NCBI RefSeq assembly: GCF_014306095.1
Contig: NZ_JACRWC010000109.1
Location: forward strand, 1-63,659
Direction: 5' to 3'
DNA: 63,659 nt
From: Lentihominibacter faecis
GTDB lineage: Bacteria > Bacillota > Clostridia > Peptostreptococcales > Anaerovoracaceae
This document shows positions 42,466 through 52,185 of this stretch, in pieces (positions within the stretch are counted from its first letter, which is position 1; each line of letters begins with the position of its first letter). The notes beneath the pieces were generated by a model. The model was not told the origin of the DNA, searched no databases, and worked only from the letters and a program-made list of their open reading frames with translations. The position numbers and the translations under genes were made by a program.

Positions 42466-45120
42466 ATGCTGCAAGTAAGTGAAAAGTATGAGAAACAGAT
42501 TCTGGCAGATAACAGGAGCCTTCGACTGAAGGTTGAATGTCTGTATTCTCTGCAGGGTGAGGTGATCCACACCCTGCAGGGAGACGACTGCATTATCAGC
42601 ATGGAACTGGAGGAAATGGTAAATTCCGAGGATGTGATCACCATGGGGAGTGCCTGCTGCGGGAAACTGACCTTAAAGCTGATCCAGGCCCCATCAGGTC
42701 TGGATTACGACCACATGATCCTGCGGGCGTTCAGCGGACTTTCACTGGATGATGGTCAGATCGAATATGTACCGCTGGGTATATTTTATCCCAGCGAAGT
42801 CAAGAGCGACGGCAGCTGCGGCAGCATGACTATCACGGCATATGACTCCATGTGCCTGCTGGAACAGCCATATGCAGCAGATCACGTGGGATTCCCGGTG
42901 AAGATGGAAGTGATCGCGCTGGAAATCGCAGCACTGGCAGATGTGACATTCGCAGAAGATGTGAAATTCGCAGACTATGAGATCGACGCGCTGCCGCAGG
43001 AGTTGACTCTGCGTCAGATGATCGGATATCTGGCCGGACTCATGGGATGTTTCGCTCGTTTCAATCGAGAAAATAAGCTGGAGTTCAGCTGGTATGAAGA
43101 TACGGATGTAGAAATCACACCGAAGGAACAGTATCTCAATGGATTTGTGAGGACGCTGGATTCTCCTCTGACGGTGACCGGGATCATTTCCGGTACGGAA
43201 GAAACTTCTTATTCTCAGGGGAGAGGAGGTTTCGGTGTGATCGTGAATTTCACCAACCCGTTTATGAAAAAGACCTATCTGGACGATATCTGGGAAGATA
43301 AAATCGCAGAAGTGACACCGGTGAATTTTACAGCTGTTTACAGCGGGCAGCTGGAGGAATCAGGGTTTGAAGCAGAATACCAGGGGGATGGTATCTGGAA
43401 GGCAGCACGCGATGTGGATCTGTGCAGAGGTGATATCCTGCGGGTAAGTGACCTATCTGGATGGAATCTGGCAACGGATCGCGTCGTGGTGACTTCTGCT
43501 GGAAGCAGAGATTTTCAGCTGTCTGACGCCAGTGGAATACCGCTGCAGCCGGATGTTGAAGGAGAAGGAGAAACACAGACCCCGTCGGCTGTATTTACAC
43601 GGCTGGTCCAGTGGGTCTGTGAAGAACCACAGTCTTTCTCAGAAGAAGATATTCTGACACAGGATGGAGAGCAGTATGTTGTTTCGGGAATCAAAAAACA
43701 TGATTTTGTACTCCTTAAAGCAGATCAGTCGATGCTGACAGATCCTGCAGCAGGGCTTACCTGGTCGCTGCAGTATCGCACGGCGATCAACTACCGCATG
43801 AGTTATCAGCCTGCTGAGCTGCAGTGGCGCGGAAATCCGGCATTACAGGCGGGTGATGTGATCACAGCTGTGGATACGGAAGGGAATTCGTATCGTATTC
43901 CGATCATGAGCCAGACCTTGATCTTCGATGGCGGGATCGTATCCAAGATCACAGCGAAGGGAGAGACGACATCTGATGCCAGCTTCTCCAGTGCATCGCC
44001 GACGGTGCAGCGTATCACAAAACTGTACAGCGATATGCAGGAGGCAATCAGGGATGTTACCGGTAAACTGACTGGAAAAAACGGAGGGACGGTATCCTTC
44101 GCCTATGATGATGATGGACTGCCATCGGAAATCTACATTTCCAATACGAAAAAGATCCAGCCTGACAGTCATGTATGGAGATGGAATCAAAACGGACTGG
44201 GATTCAGTGCCAATGGTCTGGAAGGACCGTTTGAAACAGCCATGACCAGCGATGGCAAGATCGTAGCTGGTATGATACGGTCAGGAAGCGTGGCAGCGGA
44301 TGTCATTGATATCGAAGGTGTGATCGAGACCATCAATGCCAGCGACGGCACCAGGATCGACGGCACGCGGGTAGCACTGAAAGGCAAGCCGCTGGACAGG
44401 ATGATCGAAGCGTCTGTCAGTTCGACGGGCGGAACAAATCTGATATACAATTCCACCGGACATTTAGTGGATAATAAGTTTGACGGCTGGATAACGAAGG
44501 AAGGTGCTGAGCCGATCATAGAGATAGACAGTACCAATCTGATTTCTCAGAGAGCCTTCTGCATAACAGGTCCAAGCTATCTGAAGACGACAGTGCCGGT
44601 TACCGCTGGACAGATGCACACGTTCTCCTGCCGTGTGAAAAAGCCTGCTGCACATTCTTTGCAGATCTCGCTGGGAAAAGATATGGTGTTTGAGAGCCGG
44701 GAAATCATCGGGGACTGGGAGCTGATACATTATGAGTTCGTACCGGATGATAAAGAGATGAAGCTGGATATCGCAGTGGAAGCCGGCAAGGCTTATGTCG
44801 GGGATCTGATGCTGTGCGTGGGAGCAGGGACGACGTGGAATCAGGCGTCTAACGAAGTATTCGGTACCAATGTGAAACTGACGAAGGATATGCTGATCAT
44901 TGCACCGGAAGATGATCGTGACCAGGGTGTGAAGACTACTATAGATCCATCGGGCATGAAGATCACCGACAACAGACCGGGACAGAATCGTATCGTGGAA
45001 TACGATGTGAACGGAGTAAGTGTCCGGAGGGTGATCTCAGATGGACAGGTGTCTTCTGGAAAAACCAGCATGATCCCTATCGATCAGCGTAATGCATGTA
45101 TGTGGATCATCAGGGAATAG
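42466..45120 (+). CDS. Tail-tip / minor structural protein (Tal-like)
   Basis: About 884 aa. The start at ATG 42466 follows GGTGAGAG; a GTG at 42457 is less likely. The first 400 residues look like the phage tail-tip hub family (LGIFYPSEVKSDGSCGSMTI, GYLAGLMGCFARFNRENKLEF). The middle carries TVQRITKLYSDMQEAIRDV, a coiled region, and the C-terminal 200 residues a carbohydrate-binding-like beta domain (LQISLGKDMVFESREIIGDW). No cell-wall hydrolase motif seen. It would close the tube and initiate contact with the target. Confidence 0.8.
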   Translation: MLQVSEKYEKQILADNRSLRLKVECLYSLQGEVIHTLQGDDCIISMELEEMVNSEDVITMGSACCGKLTLKLIQAPSGLDYDHMILRAFSGLSLDDGQIEYVPLGIFYPSEVKSDGSCGSMTITAYDSMCLLEQPYAADHVGFPVKMEVIALEIAALADVTFAEDVKFADYEIDALPQELTLRQMIGYLAGLMGCFARFNRENKLEFSWYEDTDVEITPKEQYLNGFVRTLDSPLTVTGIISGTEETSYSQGRGGFGVIVNFTNPFMKKTYLDDIWEDKIAEVTPVNFTAVYSGQLEESGFEAEYQGDGIWKAARDVDLCRGDILRVSDLSGWNLATDRVVVTSAGSRDFQLSDASGIPLQPDVEGEGETQTPSAVFTRLVQWVCEEPQSFSEEDILTQDGEQYVVSGIKKHDFVLLKADQSMLTDPAAGLTWSLQYRTAINYRMSYQPAELQWRGNPALQAGDVITAVDTEGNSYRIPIMSQTLIFDGGIVSKITAKGETTSDASFSSASPTVQRITKLYSDMQEAIRDVTGKLTGKNGGTVSFAYDDDGLPSEIYISNTKKIQPDSHVWRWNQNGLGFSANGLEGPFETAMTSDGKIVAGMIRSGSVAADVIDIEGVIETINASDGTRIDGTRVALKGKPLDRMIEASVSSTGGTNLIYNSTGHLVDNKFDGWITKEGAEPIIEIDSTNLISQRAFCITGPSYLKTTVPVTAGQMHTFSCRVKKPAAHSLQISLGKDMVFESREIIGDWELIHYEFVPDDKEMKLDIAVEAGKAYVGDLMLCVGAGTTWNQASNEVFGTNVKLTKDMLIIAPEDDRDQGVKTTIDPSGMKITDNRPGQNRIVEYDVNGVSVRRVISDGQVSSGKTSMIPIDQRNACMWIIRE

Positions 45121-45155
45121 GAAAGTAGTTTTATGAACAGATTGGAGGAATCAAT

Positions 45156-47546
45156 ATGGCAAGTGGCACAATAAGTATTTCATCGCCGTCCAAATCGGCA
45201 GCGACTTATCTGGCGTGGAGCTCCAGCTCCAATGGATCGGAGAAAAACTCGTCTGTAGTTTCGGCAACGGCTTATTTTAGAAAAACCAATGGATATACGA
45301 CGACCGGTACGTTCTCAGGAACTATAACCATTGATGGAACGGCATATTCCATCAAACGGTATGGCACGTGGCAGAGCAGCTATATCGCCATCGGCAGTGC
45401 GTCGAAAACGGTGGCGCACAATGCGGATGGAACACGGTCGGTGGGGATCAGCGTAAAGTATTCCAATTCGGGAACGAACCAGGCGGGGACGTATTCTGGA
45501 AGCGGCACGGTTACGCTGGACCGGATCCCGCGGGCATCAGGGATCTCAACGGCAGCATCATTTACAGCGGGAGAGCCTTTTACCGTGGGGATCAGTCGAA
45601 ATTCCAGCTCGTTTACCCATACTGTATCGGTGAAGGTAAACGGAGTTGAGGTGGCAAGTAAAACCGGCGTAGGGACCAGTGTTACATTTTCAGGGGATGT
45701 GTTTTACTATGCGGTCTACTCGGCACTTGGGGGGAAGTCCAGTGCGGCAGTGGTGGTGACAGTCACTACTTATACGGGCAGTGGATCTTCCGGAAGCAAC
45801 ATCGGAAGCAAGACGGCTTCAGGAACGGTATTGATCGTAGAGCCGAATGGACTGAGCTGCGCGGATGCTGTAAATGTAGGGGAGCAGCTTGCGATCACGA
45901 CATCTCGCAAAGGAGGATATGTGCATACACTGGCATATTCTTTTCGCGGTGAGTCCGATTCGGGAGCATTGAGCGGTTATCTTCTGGGAGCAGCGGGAGC
46001 ACCAGTCAGCGATGAATCTGTTCGCTGGGAGATACCGGCAGCATTCTATGAACGGATGACGACCTTGACGAAAGCAGACTGTCAGCTGACGTTGACTTCG
46101 TATTATGATGGCGGAGCGATGGGAATCTGCCAGGTGGGCGCGACCGTATCTAAAACGGTGAGTATTCAGGTGACCGGGAGTGAGCCGGTGTTCTCAGACT
46201 TTACGTGGAAGGATGGAAATCAGCAGGCGCGGGCACTGACGGGAAGCGACGGGATCCTGATAGAAGGATATTCGAAGCTTGAGGTGACTGTACCGGCAGC
46301 CAGCCGGGCGGCAGCACGTAACAGTGCACAGATGGTGTCCTATCTTCTGGAAAGCGGCGGTACCAGCGTGCAGGCTGCGTATGCAGCAGACAGAGATGTT
46401 GATCTTGTTTTAGATCCGGCATGGGGAAACACCATCGACGTTACGGCATATGATACGCGTGGCCTTTACACTACCGTGCGGAAGGAAGTGACGCTGAAAT
46501 CATATAGACCGATCGTGATCCAGAGCGCAGATGCAGAGCGTAAAAACGGCGTGGAAAAGGAAACCAATCTGAAGATGTCAGTATGGTTGTGGAATGAAAG
46601 TTTCGGTCAGGTGATGAATGGGATCAAAACGTGCAGCTACCGGTACCGGGACAAGTCTTCGGAAGGATGGGTGACAGGTACCAAGGCTGTTTTAGCATCG
46701 GATTTCAGGTATGAGGAAGGTCTGTATCAGCTGGAGATCCCGGTGATCGGGGATGATCCGGAAGGCTTTTCTCTGGCCGGCAGCTTTGAACTGGAAGTGA
46801 CCGTTACAGATGAGCTTTCTTCAGATACCGTAAGTTTGGAGCTGGACAGTGGATGTCCGGGGATCTACATGAGAAAGCTTGCTGATGAGGATGGGACACC
46901 GGCGTATCAGATCGGTATCAACTGCGTGCCGGAGGAATCGTTGGGAAGCGGTCTTCATATAGAAGGAAGTGATTTGACGGTGAACGGTATGTCGGTATTC
47001 GGATCGACCCCGGTCGGTGCAGTGATGGGATGGTTCAGCGATGCGATCCCGGCTGGATGGCTGCTGCTTGACGGAAGTACAGTGTCGTGCGAGACATATC
47101 CGAGGCTGTATGAAGTTTTGACGGGAGAAGCTGCTGGATCCGGCGGAACTGATGCCACATTTCAGCTGCCGGATCTGAGAGGCCGGATCCCGGTTGGAAA
47201 GAACGGATCGGATACTGCGTTTAACACGTTGGGGAAAACCGGCGGTGAGAAGGCGCATACATTGACGACTGCAGAGATGGCGAGTCATAGTCATTCTGTA
47301 TCGGGTACAGCTGCGTCCGGCGGGGCGCACACTCATGCGCTGGGTGGTATCGCATCGAGAAAATCTGGAAGCTGGAATGGTTGTGTGGCTTCCACCGGAT
47401 GTACGGATCTAACATGGAATTCCGTGCGTTCAGGAGGCTCTCATTCTCACAGTGTTTCCGGTACGGCAGCAGCTGTGGGAAGCGGCAGTGCACATAACAA
47501 CCTGCAGCCGTATATCGTTATGAACTATATTATTAAAGCTGGCTGA
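45156..47546 (+). CDS. Receptor-binding/collar-type tail protein
   Basis: 796 aa. The N-terminus (GTISISSPSKSAATYLAWSS, GTWQSSYIAIGSASKTVAHN) matches the DUF859-type siphophage baseplate proteins. The middle is a string of beta-sandwich-like repeats. The C-terminal 130 residues form a phage tail collar domain (PVGAVMGWFSDAIPAGWLLL, LPDLRGRIPVGKNG, a His-rich SHSHSVSG repeat and NLQPYIVMNYII). This is the likely target-binding protein. AGGAGG precedes the ATG. Confidence 0.85.
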   Translation: MASGTISISSPSKSAATYLAWSSSSNGSEKNSSVVSATAYFRKTNGYTTTGTFSGTITIDGTAYSIKRYGTWQSSYIAIGSASKTVAHNADGTRSVGISVKYSNSGTNQAGTYSGSGTVTLDRIPRASGISTAASFTAGEPFTVGISRNSSSFTHTVSVKVNGVEVASKTGVGTSVTFSGDVFYYAVYSALGGKSSAAVVVTVTTYTGSGSSGSNIGSKTASGTVLIVEPNGLSCADAVNVGEQLAITTSRKGGYVHTLAYSFRGESDSGALSGYLLGAAGAPVSDESVRWEIPAAFYERMTTLTKADCQLTLTSYYDGGAMGICQVGATVSKTVSIQVTGSEPVFSDFTWKDGNQQARALTGSDGILIEGYSKLEVTVPAASRAAARNSAQMVSYLLESGGTSVQAAYAADRDVDLVLDPAWGNTIDVTAYDTRGLYTTVRKEVTLKSYRPIVIQSADAERKNGVEKETNLKMSVWLWNESFGQVMNGIKTCSYRYRDKSSEGWVTGTKAVLASDFRYEEGLYQLEIPVIGDDPEGFSLAGSFELEVTVTDELSSDTVSLELDSGCPGIYMRKLADEDGTPAYQIGINCVPEESLGSGLHIEGSDLTVNGMSVFGSTPVGAVMGWFSDAIPAGWLLLDGSTVSCETYPRLYEVLTGEAAGSGGTDATFQLPDLRGRIPVGKNGSDTAFNTLGKTGGEKAHTLTTAEMASHSHSVSGTAASGGAHTHALGGIASRKSGSWNGCVASTGCTDLTWNSVRSGGSHSHSVSGTAAAVGSGSAHNNLQPYIVMNYIIKAG

Positions 47547-47571
47547 TGTTTGTTGGAAAGGAGGTATTGAT

Positions 47572-47874
47572 ATGAGAAGAATGCGAAGGCTGGAAAAGGT
47601 CGTAACGCGGAGAGTGCGGATATCGTCTGCGGATGCTTTGCAGGAATCTGTGATGCCGGATCGAGAGACGATCCTCAGAAGTATTACACTGGCGGCGGTT
47701 CTTGTGAATCAGCTGATCGCAGCATCGGGTCGCACCCCGCTGCCCTATACAGAGGAAGAGTTTTATCAGGGGCTGTCGGCAGTGGTGACGGTGGTGGTCA
47801 GCCTGTGGAGCTGGTGGAAAAATAATTCGTTTACTGCGAAGGCTATTCGTGCGGATCATGCCCGGAGGAAGTAG
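47572..47874 (+). CDS. Phage holin (SPP1-type)
   Basis: 100 aa. SITLAAVLVNQLIAASGRTP, then an EEEFYQGLSAVVTVVVSLWS helix and WWKNNSFTAKAIRAD at the end are the SPP1-type holin signatures, with two membrane segments. It would permeabilise the membrane for the island's lysin. AAGGAGG precedes the ATG. It is the last island gene and is followed directly by pyk, with no lysin next to it. Confidence 0.85.
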   Translation: MRRMRRLEKVVTRRVRISSADALQESVMPDRETILRSITLAAVLVNQLIAASGRTPLPYTEEEFYQGLSAVVTVVVSLWSWWKNNSFTAKAIRADHARRK

Positions 47875-47971
47875 GCGGAAGCTGACACTGCGCGTGCAGC
47901 GGCACGATTGCACCTCGCATTATTTGGTGATATAATAACAGAAATTATGGATGATAATACGAGGTGATAAT

Positions 47972-49396
47972 ATGCTGAAAAAAACTAAGATCGTATGCAC
48001 GATCGGCCCGGCGAGCCGGGATGCAGATACGATGCGTGAAATGCTGGAAGCCGGCATGAATGTAGCGCGGCTCAACTTTTCTCACGGAACACACGAGGAA
48101 CATCGTAAGACTATAGAAACTTTTCGTCGCGTGCGGGATGAACAGGATCGTCCTGCAGCGATACTGCTTGATACGAAGGGCCCTGAGATCCGTCTTGGAG
48201 ATTTCGAAAATGGAAGCGAGATCCTGGAAGAGGGCGATGAATTCACACTGACATCGGAAGAATGCCCGGGCACAAAAGAAAGAGTAAGCACGACATACAA
48301 GGCGCTTCCGTCGCAGGTAAGTCTGGGAACATCCATCCTGATCGATGATGGACGGGTGCGGCTCAGAGTGGCAGGCACTACAGAAGATGAAGTGCGCTGC
48401 ATTGTTGTAAACAGCGGCAAGGTCAGCAACCGCAAGGGTGTGAACATTCCGAACCAGTCGCTGGATCTTGAATATATCAGTGAAGCTGATCGGCAGGATA
48501 TCCTGTTTGGTATCGAAATGGACGTGGATTATGTTGCTGCCTCCTTTGTGAGAAGCGGAGCAGACGTAAAAGTCCTCAGATCACTTCTCAATGAAAATGG
48601 CGGAGACCGTATCAAAATCATTTCCAAGATCGAGAATACGGAAGGGATCGAAAACTTCAAGGAGATCCTGGCGCTTTCTGACGGGATCATGATCGCCCGC
48701 GGTGACATGGGCGTGGAAGTGGATTTTGAAAAACTTCCGGGCATCCAGAAAAAATTCATAAAAGAATGCTGCAAAGCAGGAAAAACCGTCATTACTGCGA
48801 CGCAGATGCTGGAATCCATGACACATTCTCCAGCGCCGACACGTGCAGAGATAACGGACGTGGCTAATGCGGTGTTTGATGGAACATCGGCCGTGATGCT
48901 GTCTGGAGAAAGTGCTGCAGGGGATTATCCGGTGGAAACCGTCAAAGCGATGGCGAAGATCGTCAGCCAGGCGGAAGAAGATGCAGAAGAAGTAAATCAG
49001 TATAAGTTCCTGGAAGTAGAAACAAACGATCGTGACGTGTCAAACGCTATGGGGCATGCTGCCTGCACGACGGCACATGATATCAAGGCCAGTGCGATCG
49101 TTGCGATCACGACCTCCGGTTATACGGCAGAGATGATGGCTAAATACAAGCCGGTGGAACCGATCATTGCTGCCACGCCGGATTCCAAGACATATCATCA
49201 GCAGGCCCTGACACGTGGGGTGTATCCGGTTCTGACTCAGCGGAGCAGCAACTGGAATGATCTGATGGAAAAAGCGATCGAGGGGGCGGAGCGGATGAAG
49301 TTCGTCAAGAAAGGCGACTGTATCGTTCTCAGTGCGGGCATGCCGCTGCAGGTGCCTGGCACAACAAATCTGATCCGTGTCAAAACCATAGAATAG
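47972..49396 (+). CDS. pyk: Pyruvate kinase
   Basis: 474 aa from the ATG at 47972 with GAGGTGAT upstream. TKIVCTIGPASRDAD and NVARLNFSHGTHEEH are at the N-terminus. LDTKGPEIRLG, the active-site IENTEGIENF with IARGDMGVEV, and TATQMLESM identify the enzyme. It makes pyruvate and ATP from PEP. It lacks the extra C-terminal PEP-utiliser-like domain of Bacillus pyruvate kinases. It is the first housekeeping gene right of the tail island. Confidence 0.98.
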   Translation: MLKKTKIVCTIGPASRDADTMREMLEAGMNVARLNFSHGTHEEHRKTIETFRRVRDEQDRPAAILLDTKGPEIRLGDFENGSEILEEGDEFTLTSEECPGTKERVSTTYKALPSQVSLGTSILIDDGRVRLRVAGTTEDEVRCIVVNSGKVSNRKGVNIPNQSLDLEYISEADRQDILFGIEMDVDYVAASFVRSGADVKVLRSLLNENGGDRIKIISKIENTEGIENFKEILALSDGIMIARGDMGVEVDFEKLPGIQKKFIKECCKAGKTVITATQMLESMTHSPAPTRAEITDVANAVFDGTSAVMLSGESAAGDYPVETVKAMAKIVSQAEEDAEEVNQYKFLEVETNDRDVSNAMGHAACTTAHDIKASAIVAITTSGYTAEMMAKYKPVEPIIAATPDSKTYHQQALTRGVYPVLTQRSSNWNDLMEKAIEGAERMKFVKKGDCIVLSAGMPLQVPGTTNLIRVKTIE

Positions 49397-49421
49397 AAAA
49401 ATACTCACAAAAGTGCGCAAA

Positions 49422-49452
49422 AAAAGAGCCGTCTCTTCATGATGGCTCTTTT
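49422..49452. terminator. Bidirectional terminator between pyk and spoVG
   Basis: AAAAGAGCC and GGCTCTTTT flank a 13-base loop between the convergent genes. Confidence 0.8.
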
Positions 49453-49461
49453 GCTATCCGA

Positions 49462-49755
49462 TTATTGTTCTGTGATGGTTTCACCTTCTGCTGCTTTCTG
49501 TGCAAGGACTTTCTCGTATTCTGCAAAGATCGCATCTCTGATCTTGTTTCTTGTCTCGGAAACCAGTGGATGAGCGATGTCTCGGAAGTCCCCTTCACCC
49601 ATCTTTCTGCTAGGCATAGCGATGAATAAACCGTTCTGTCCTTCAATGATCTTGATGTCGTGTACAACGAACTCATCATCGAAGGTGATGGAAACAACGG
49701 CTTTCATTTTGCCCTCATCGTTAACCTTGCGAATTCTTACATCAGTAATATTCAT
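49462..49755 (-). CDS. spoVG: SpoVG, RNA/DNA-binding regulator
   Basis: 97 aa. It begins [20 protein letters not shown] and has the [11 protein letters not shown] and FRDIAHPL motifs. SpoVG is a small dimeric nucleic-acid-binding protein affecting sporulation, septation and virulence genes. In B. subtilis it lies in the purR-yabJ-spoVG-glmU-prs cluster, which is largely retained here but with spoVG and purR on the opposite strand. Confidence 0.97.
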   Translation of the reverse strand: MNITDVRIRKVNDEGKMKAVVSITFDDEFVVHDIKIIEGQNGLFIAMPSRKMGEGDFRDIAHPLVSETRNKIRDAIFAEYEKVLAQKAAEGETITEQ

Positions 49756-49838
49756 TTGTAGTACCGCCTTTCGTGCCGCAATGCTTCATTAGTGATGTAA
49801 GTATTATACAACAGAATAGTTTTGCAAACAAGTAAATT

Positions 49839-50648
49839 TTAAAAAATCTGACAATTTGGTATGACTTCGACGGATTTTGCGGTTTCATCCACTTCTCCCA
49901 GATGAACGATCGGGAAATAGTTCTGTACCTTCTTCTTCTCCGGTTCGATATTTACGATGGCGACTCCTATCCCTACGATGCTGATGTCTACTTCGGAGAA
50001 GATCTCAACCAGTCCTTTGATGCTCCCGCCGCCCCGCATAAAGTCATCGATGATCAGGACTTTAGATCCGGGTGCTGCTGCACGCTTGGAAATGGACATT
50101 TTCTGCAAACGTTCCGACGAGCCGGGGAAATAGTTGATGCTGACCGTTGCACCTTCTGAAATCTTGGTTTCTCTTCGGATCACGATGACAGGAATATTGA
50201 GAAGCTGCGCGGTCATAAAGGCGACAGGGATCCCTTTGGTTTCGATGGTAGCGACGTAATCGGCTCCGGCATCACGGAATTTTTTTGCAAAGATCTGAGC
50301 CATGCCTTTGACGATGTCGGGGTTGTACATGATATCGGACGTGTAAAGAAAGCCGCCTCCCAGGATCCGGCTTTCCTCCTGCAGCAGGGTGCAAAGATTC
50401 TCCTGTACTTCTTTGGCCTTTTCCGGGGAAATGTCCGTGACGTATTTTACACCTCCGGACGCACCGGGAATCGTTTCGATATATCCGTATCCGGCTATGC
50501 GAACAGCCTCCTTTGCAGCACTGATGTCCTCACTGATACTGGACTTGGCCGCGGAGAATTTTTCGCAGAAATAGCTGAGACTGAAAATCTTCCCGGGTGA
50601 TTCGGTTAAAATCTGGCAGATGGCGCCAACTCTTTGACTTCGCTTCAT
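49839..50648 (-). CDS. purR: Pur operon repressor PurR (PRTase-type)
   Basis: 269 aa from the ATG at 50648 with GGAGAG upstream. The N-terminus is a winged-helix DNA-binding domain (SQRVGAICQILTESPGKIFS). The C-terminus is a type I phosphoribosyltransferase domain with the PRPP loop VLIIDDFMRGGGS near residue 200 and GADYVATIETKGIP. It senses PRPP as the purine signal in Firmicutes. Divergent from murC; prs, which makes PRPP, is three genes away. Confidence 0.96.
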   Translation of the reverse strand: MKRSQRVGAICQILTESPGKIFSLSYFCEKFSAAKSSISEDISAAKEAVRIAGYGYIETIPGASGGVKYVTDISPEKAKEVQENLCTLLQEESRILGGGFLYTSDIMYNPDIVKGMAQIFAKKFRDAGADYVATIETKGIPVAFMTAQLLNIPVIVIRRETKISEGATVSINYFPGSSERLQKMSISKRAAAPGSKVLIIDDFMRGGGSIKGLVEIFSEVDISIVGIGVAIVNIEPEKKKVQNYFPIVHLGEVDETAKSVEVIPNCQIF

Positions 50649-50786
50649 GATGATACTCTCCTGTGTAATAACTTTACAACCATCATAACAGGCTTGTGAG
50701 CAAAAAACAATTTTTTTCATATTAGACCGCATTTTTCGTGTTAAATATGGTATAATCTCAATATCTATGATTAGGGAGGCGTGATT

Positions 50787-52175
50787 ATGATTAATTTACC
50801 GGATTATAAAAAAATCCATTGTATCGGCATCGGCGGAATCGGGCTGTCTGCAGTGGCAGAGATTTTGATGGCGAGAGGATATGATATTTCCGGATCGGAT
50901 ATGAGAGAAAGCGACATGACTGCCAAGCTTGCGCATGACGGTGCACAGATTTATATAGGTCACAAGGCGGAGAACGTAGAGGGCAAAGATCTTATTATCT
51001 ACTCCTCTGCGATCAGCATGGAAAACCCGGAACTGGCGAAAGCAAAAGAGCTGGGGATCCCGGCTGTAACACGGGCGCAGGCTCTGGGTGCTTTGATGGC
51101 AGAGTATGACAGCAGTATTGCGATTTCAGGAACTCATGGGAAAACGACAACGACATCCATGGTTTCGCTGATCTTAAAAAATGCACACAAGGAGCCAACG
51201 ATCCTGGTCGGTGGCAATCTGCCGGAAATCAACGGAAATGTTTATGTAGGGCAGAATGACTATTTTGTAACGGAAGCATGCGAGTACATGGACAGCTTCC
51301 TGAATCTCAAGCCAAAAATCGAGATCATTCTGAATATCGATTCCGACCACCTTGATTATTTCAAGGATGTGGAACATATTGCCAAATCTTTTGACAAGTT
51401 TGCGAAACTGGTTCCGCAAAACGGTGCCGTGATCGCATACGATGCCAATCCTTTCGTAAAGAGCGTCATCAGCGGACTGCCGAATGCCATTACATTCGGG
51501 CTTAGTGAAAGCTGTGACTACTATGCATCTGATATCAACTTCAACAATGACGGAATGCCGCAATTCCATGTAAATCACGGCGGCAAAGCACTTTGCCAGA
51601 TCGAACTTGCTGTGCCGGGCGAGCATAATATCCTGAATGCGCTCGCAGCGTTTGCATGCTGCCACATCCAGGGAGTATCCGTGGAGGATATCGTGAAGAC
51701 GCTGGACGGTTATACAGGAACGCAGCGCCGTTTTGATCTGCTGGGCGAGACGTCTACCGGGATCCGCATCGTCGATGACTATGCACATCATCCGACAGAA
51801 ATCAAGGCGACGCTGGCAGCGGTACGCAACATGAAACACAACACTCTGTGGTGCCTGTTCCAGCCGCATACGTATACGAGAACAATGGCACTGCTGGATG
51901 ATTTCGCAACAGCCTTTGATGAGGCGGATAAAGTCGTGCTGGCGGAGATCTACGCAGCGCGTGAAAAGAACATCCATAAGATCAGCTCCAAGACACTTAT
52001 GAACAAGATCAAGGAACATGATCCGGGCAAGGATGTATACTTCTTCGAAGATTTTGAGGAGATAGCAAGCTTCGTATATAATAATGCACAGGAAGGTGAT
52101 CTTGTCATTACGATGGGAGCTGGCGATATTTATAAAGTTGGTGAAATGATTCTGGATAAAGATAAGAATCGGTAA
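50787..52175 (+). CDS. murC: UDP-N-acetylmuramate-L-alanine ligase
   Basis: 462 aa from the ATG at 50787 with GGGAGG 7 bases upstream (the GTG six bases earlier is less likely). IGIGGIGLSAVAEIL is the N-terminal nucleotide loop, GTHGKTTTTSMVSLI the ATP P-loop, and DDYAHHPTEIKATLAA the Mur-ligase motif. It adds L-Ala to UDP-MurNAc in peptidoglycan synthesis. First gene of a probable murC-glmU-prs-pth-mfd transcription unit. Confidence 0.97.
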   Translation: MINLPDYKKIHCIGIGGIGLSAVAEILMARGYDISGSDMRESDMTAKLAHDGAQIYIGHKAENVEGKDLIIYSSAISMENPELAKAKELGIPAVTRAQALGALMAEYDSSIAISGTHGKTTTTSMVSLILKNAHKEPTILVGGNLPEINGNVYVGQNDYFVTEACEYMDSFLNLKPKIEIILNIDSDHLDYFKDVEHIAKSFDKFAKLVPQNGAVIAYDANPFVKSVISGLPNAITFGLSESCDYYASDINFNNDGMPQFHVNHGGKALCQIELAVPGEHNILNALAAFACCHIQGVSVEDIVKTLDGYTGTQRRFDLLGETSTGIRIVDDYAHHPTEIKATLAAVRNMKHNTLWCLFQPHTYTRTMALLDDFATAFDEADKVVLAEIYAAREKNIHKISSKTLMNKIKEHDPGKDVYFFEDFEEIASFVYNNAQEGDLVITMGAGDIYKVGEMILDKDKNR

Positions 52176-52185
52176 GGAGTTCCGT

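Noticed and set aside
34232..47546. Contractile (R-type) particle or extracellular contractile injection system
   Set aside because: No sheath, baseplate wedge, spike or AAA remodelling ATPase; the tube, G/GT and tape-measure order is that of a flexible long tail.
46980..47546. Diversity-generating retroelement acting on the collar-type tail protein
   Set aside because: No reverse transcriptase or template repeat is found, and the C-terminus shows no adenine-biased variable repeat.
33077..47930. Complete prophage
   Set aside because: No integrase, replication, terminase, portal, protease or capsid gene is visible anywhere in the island.
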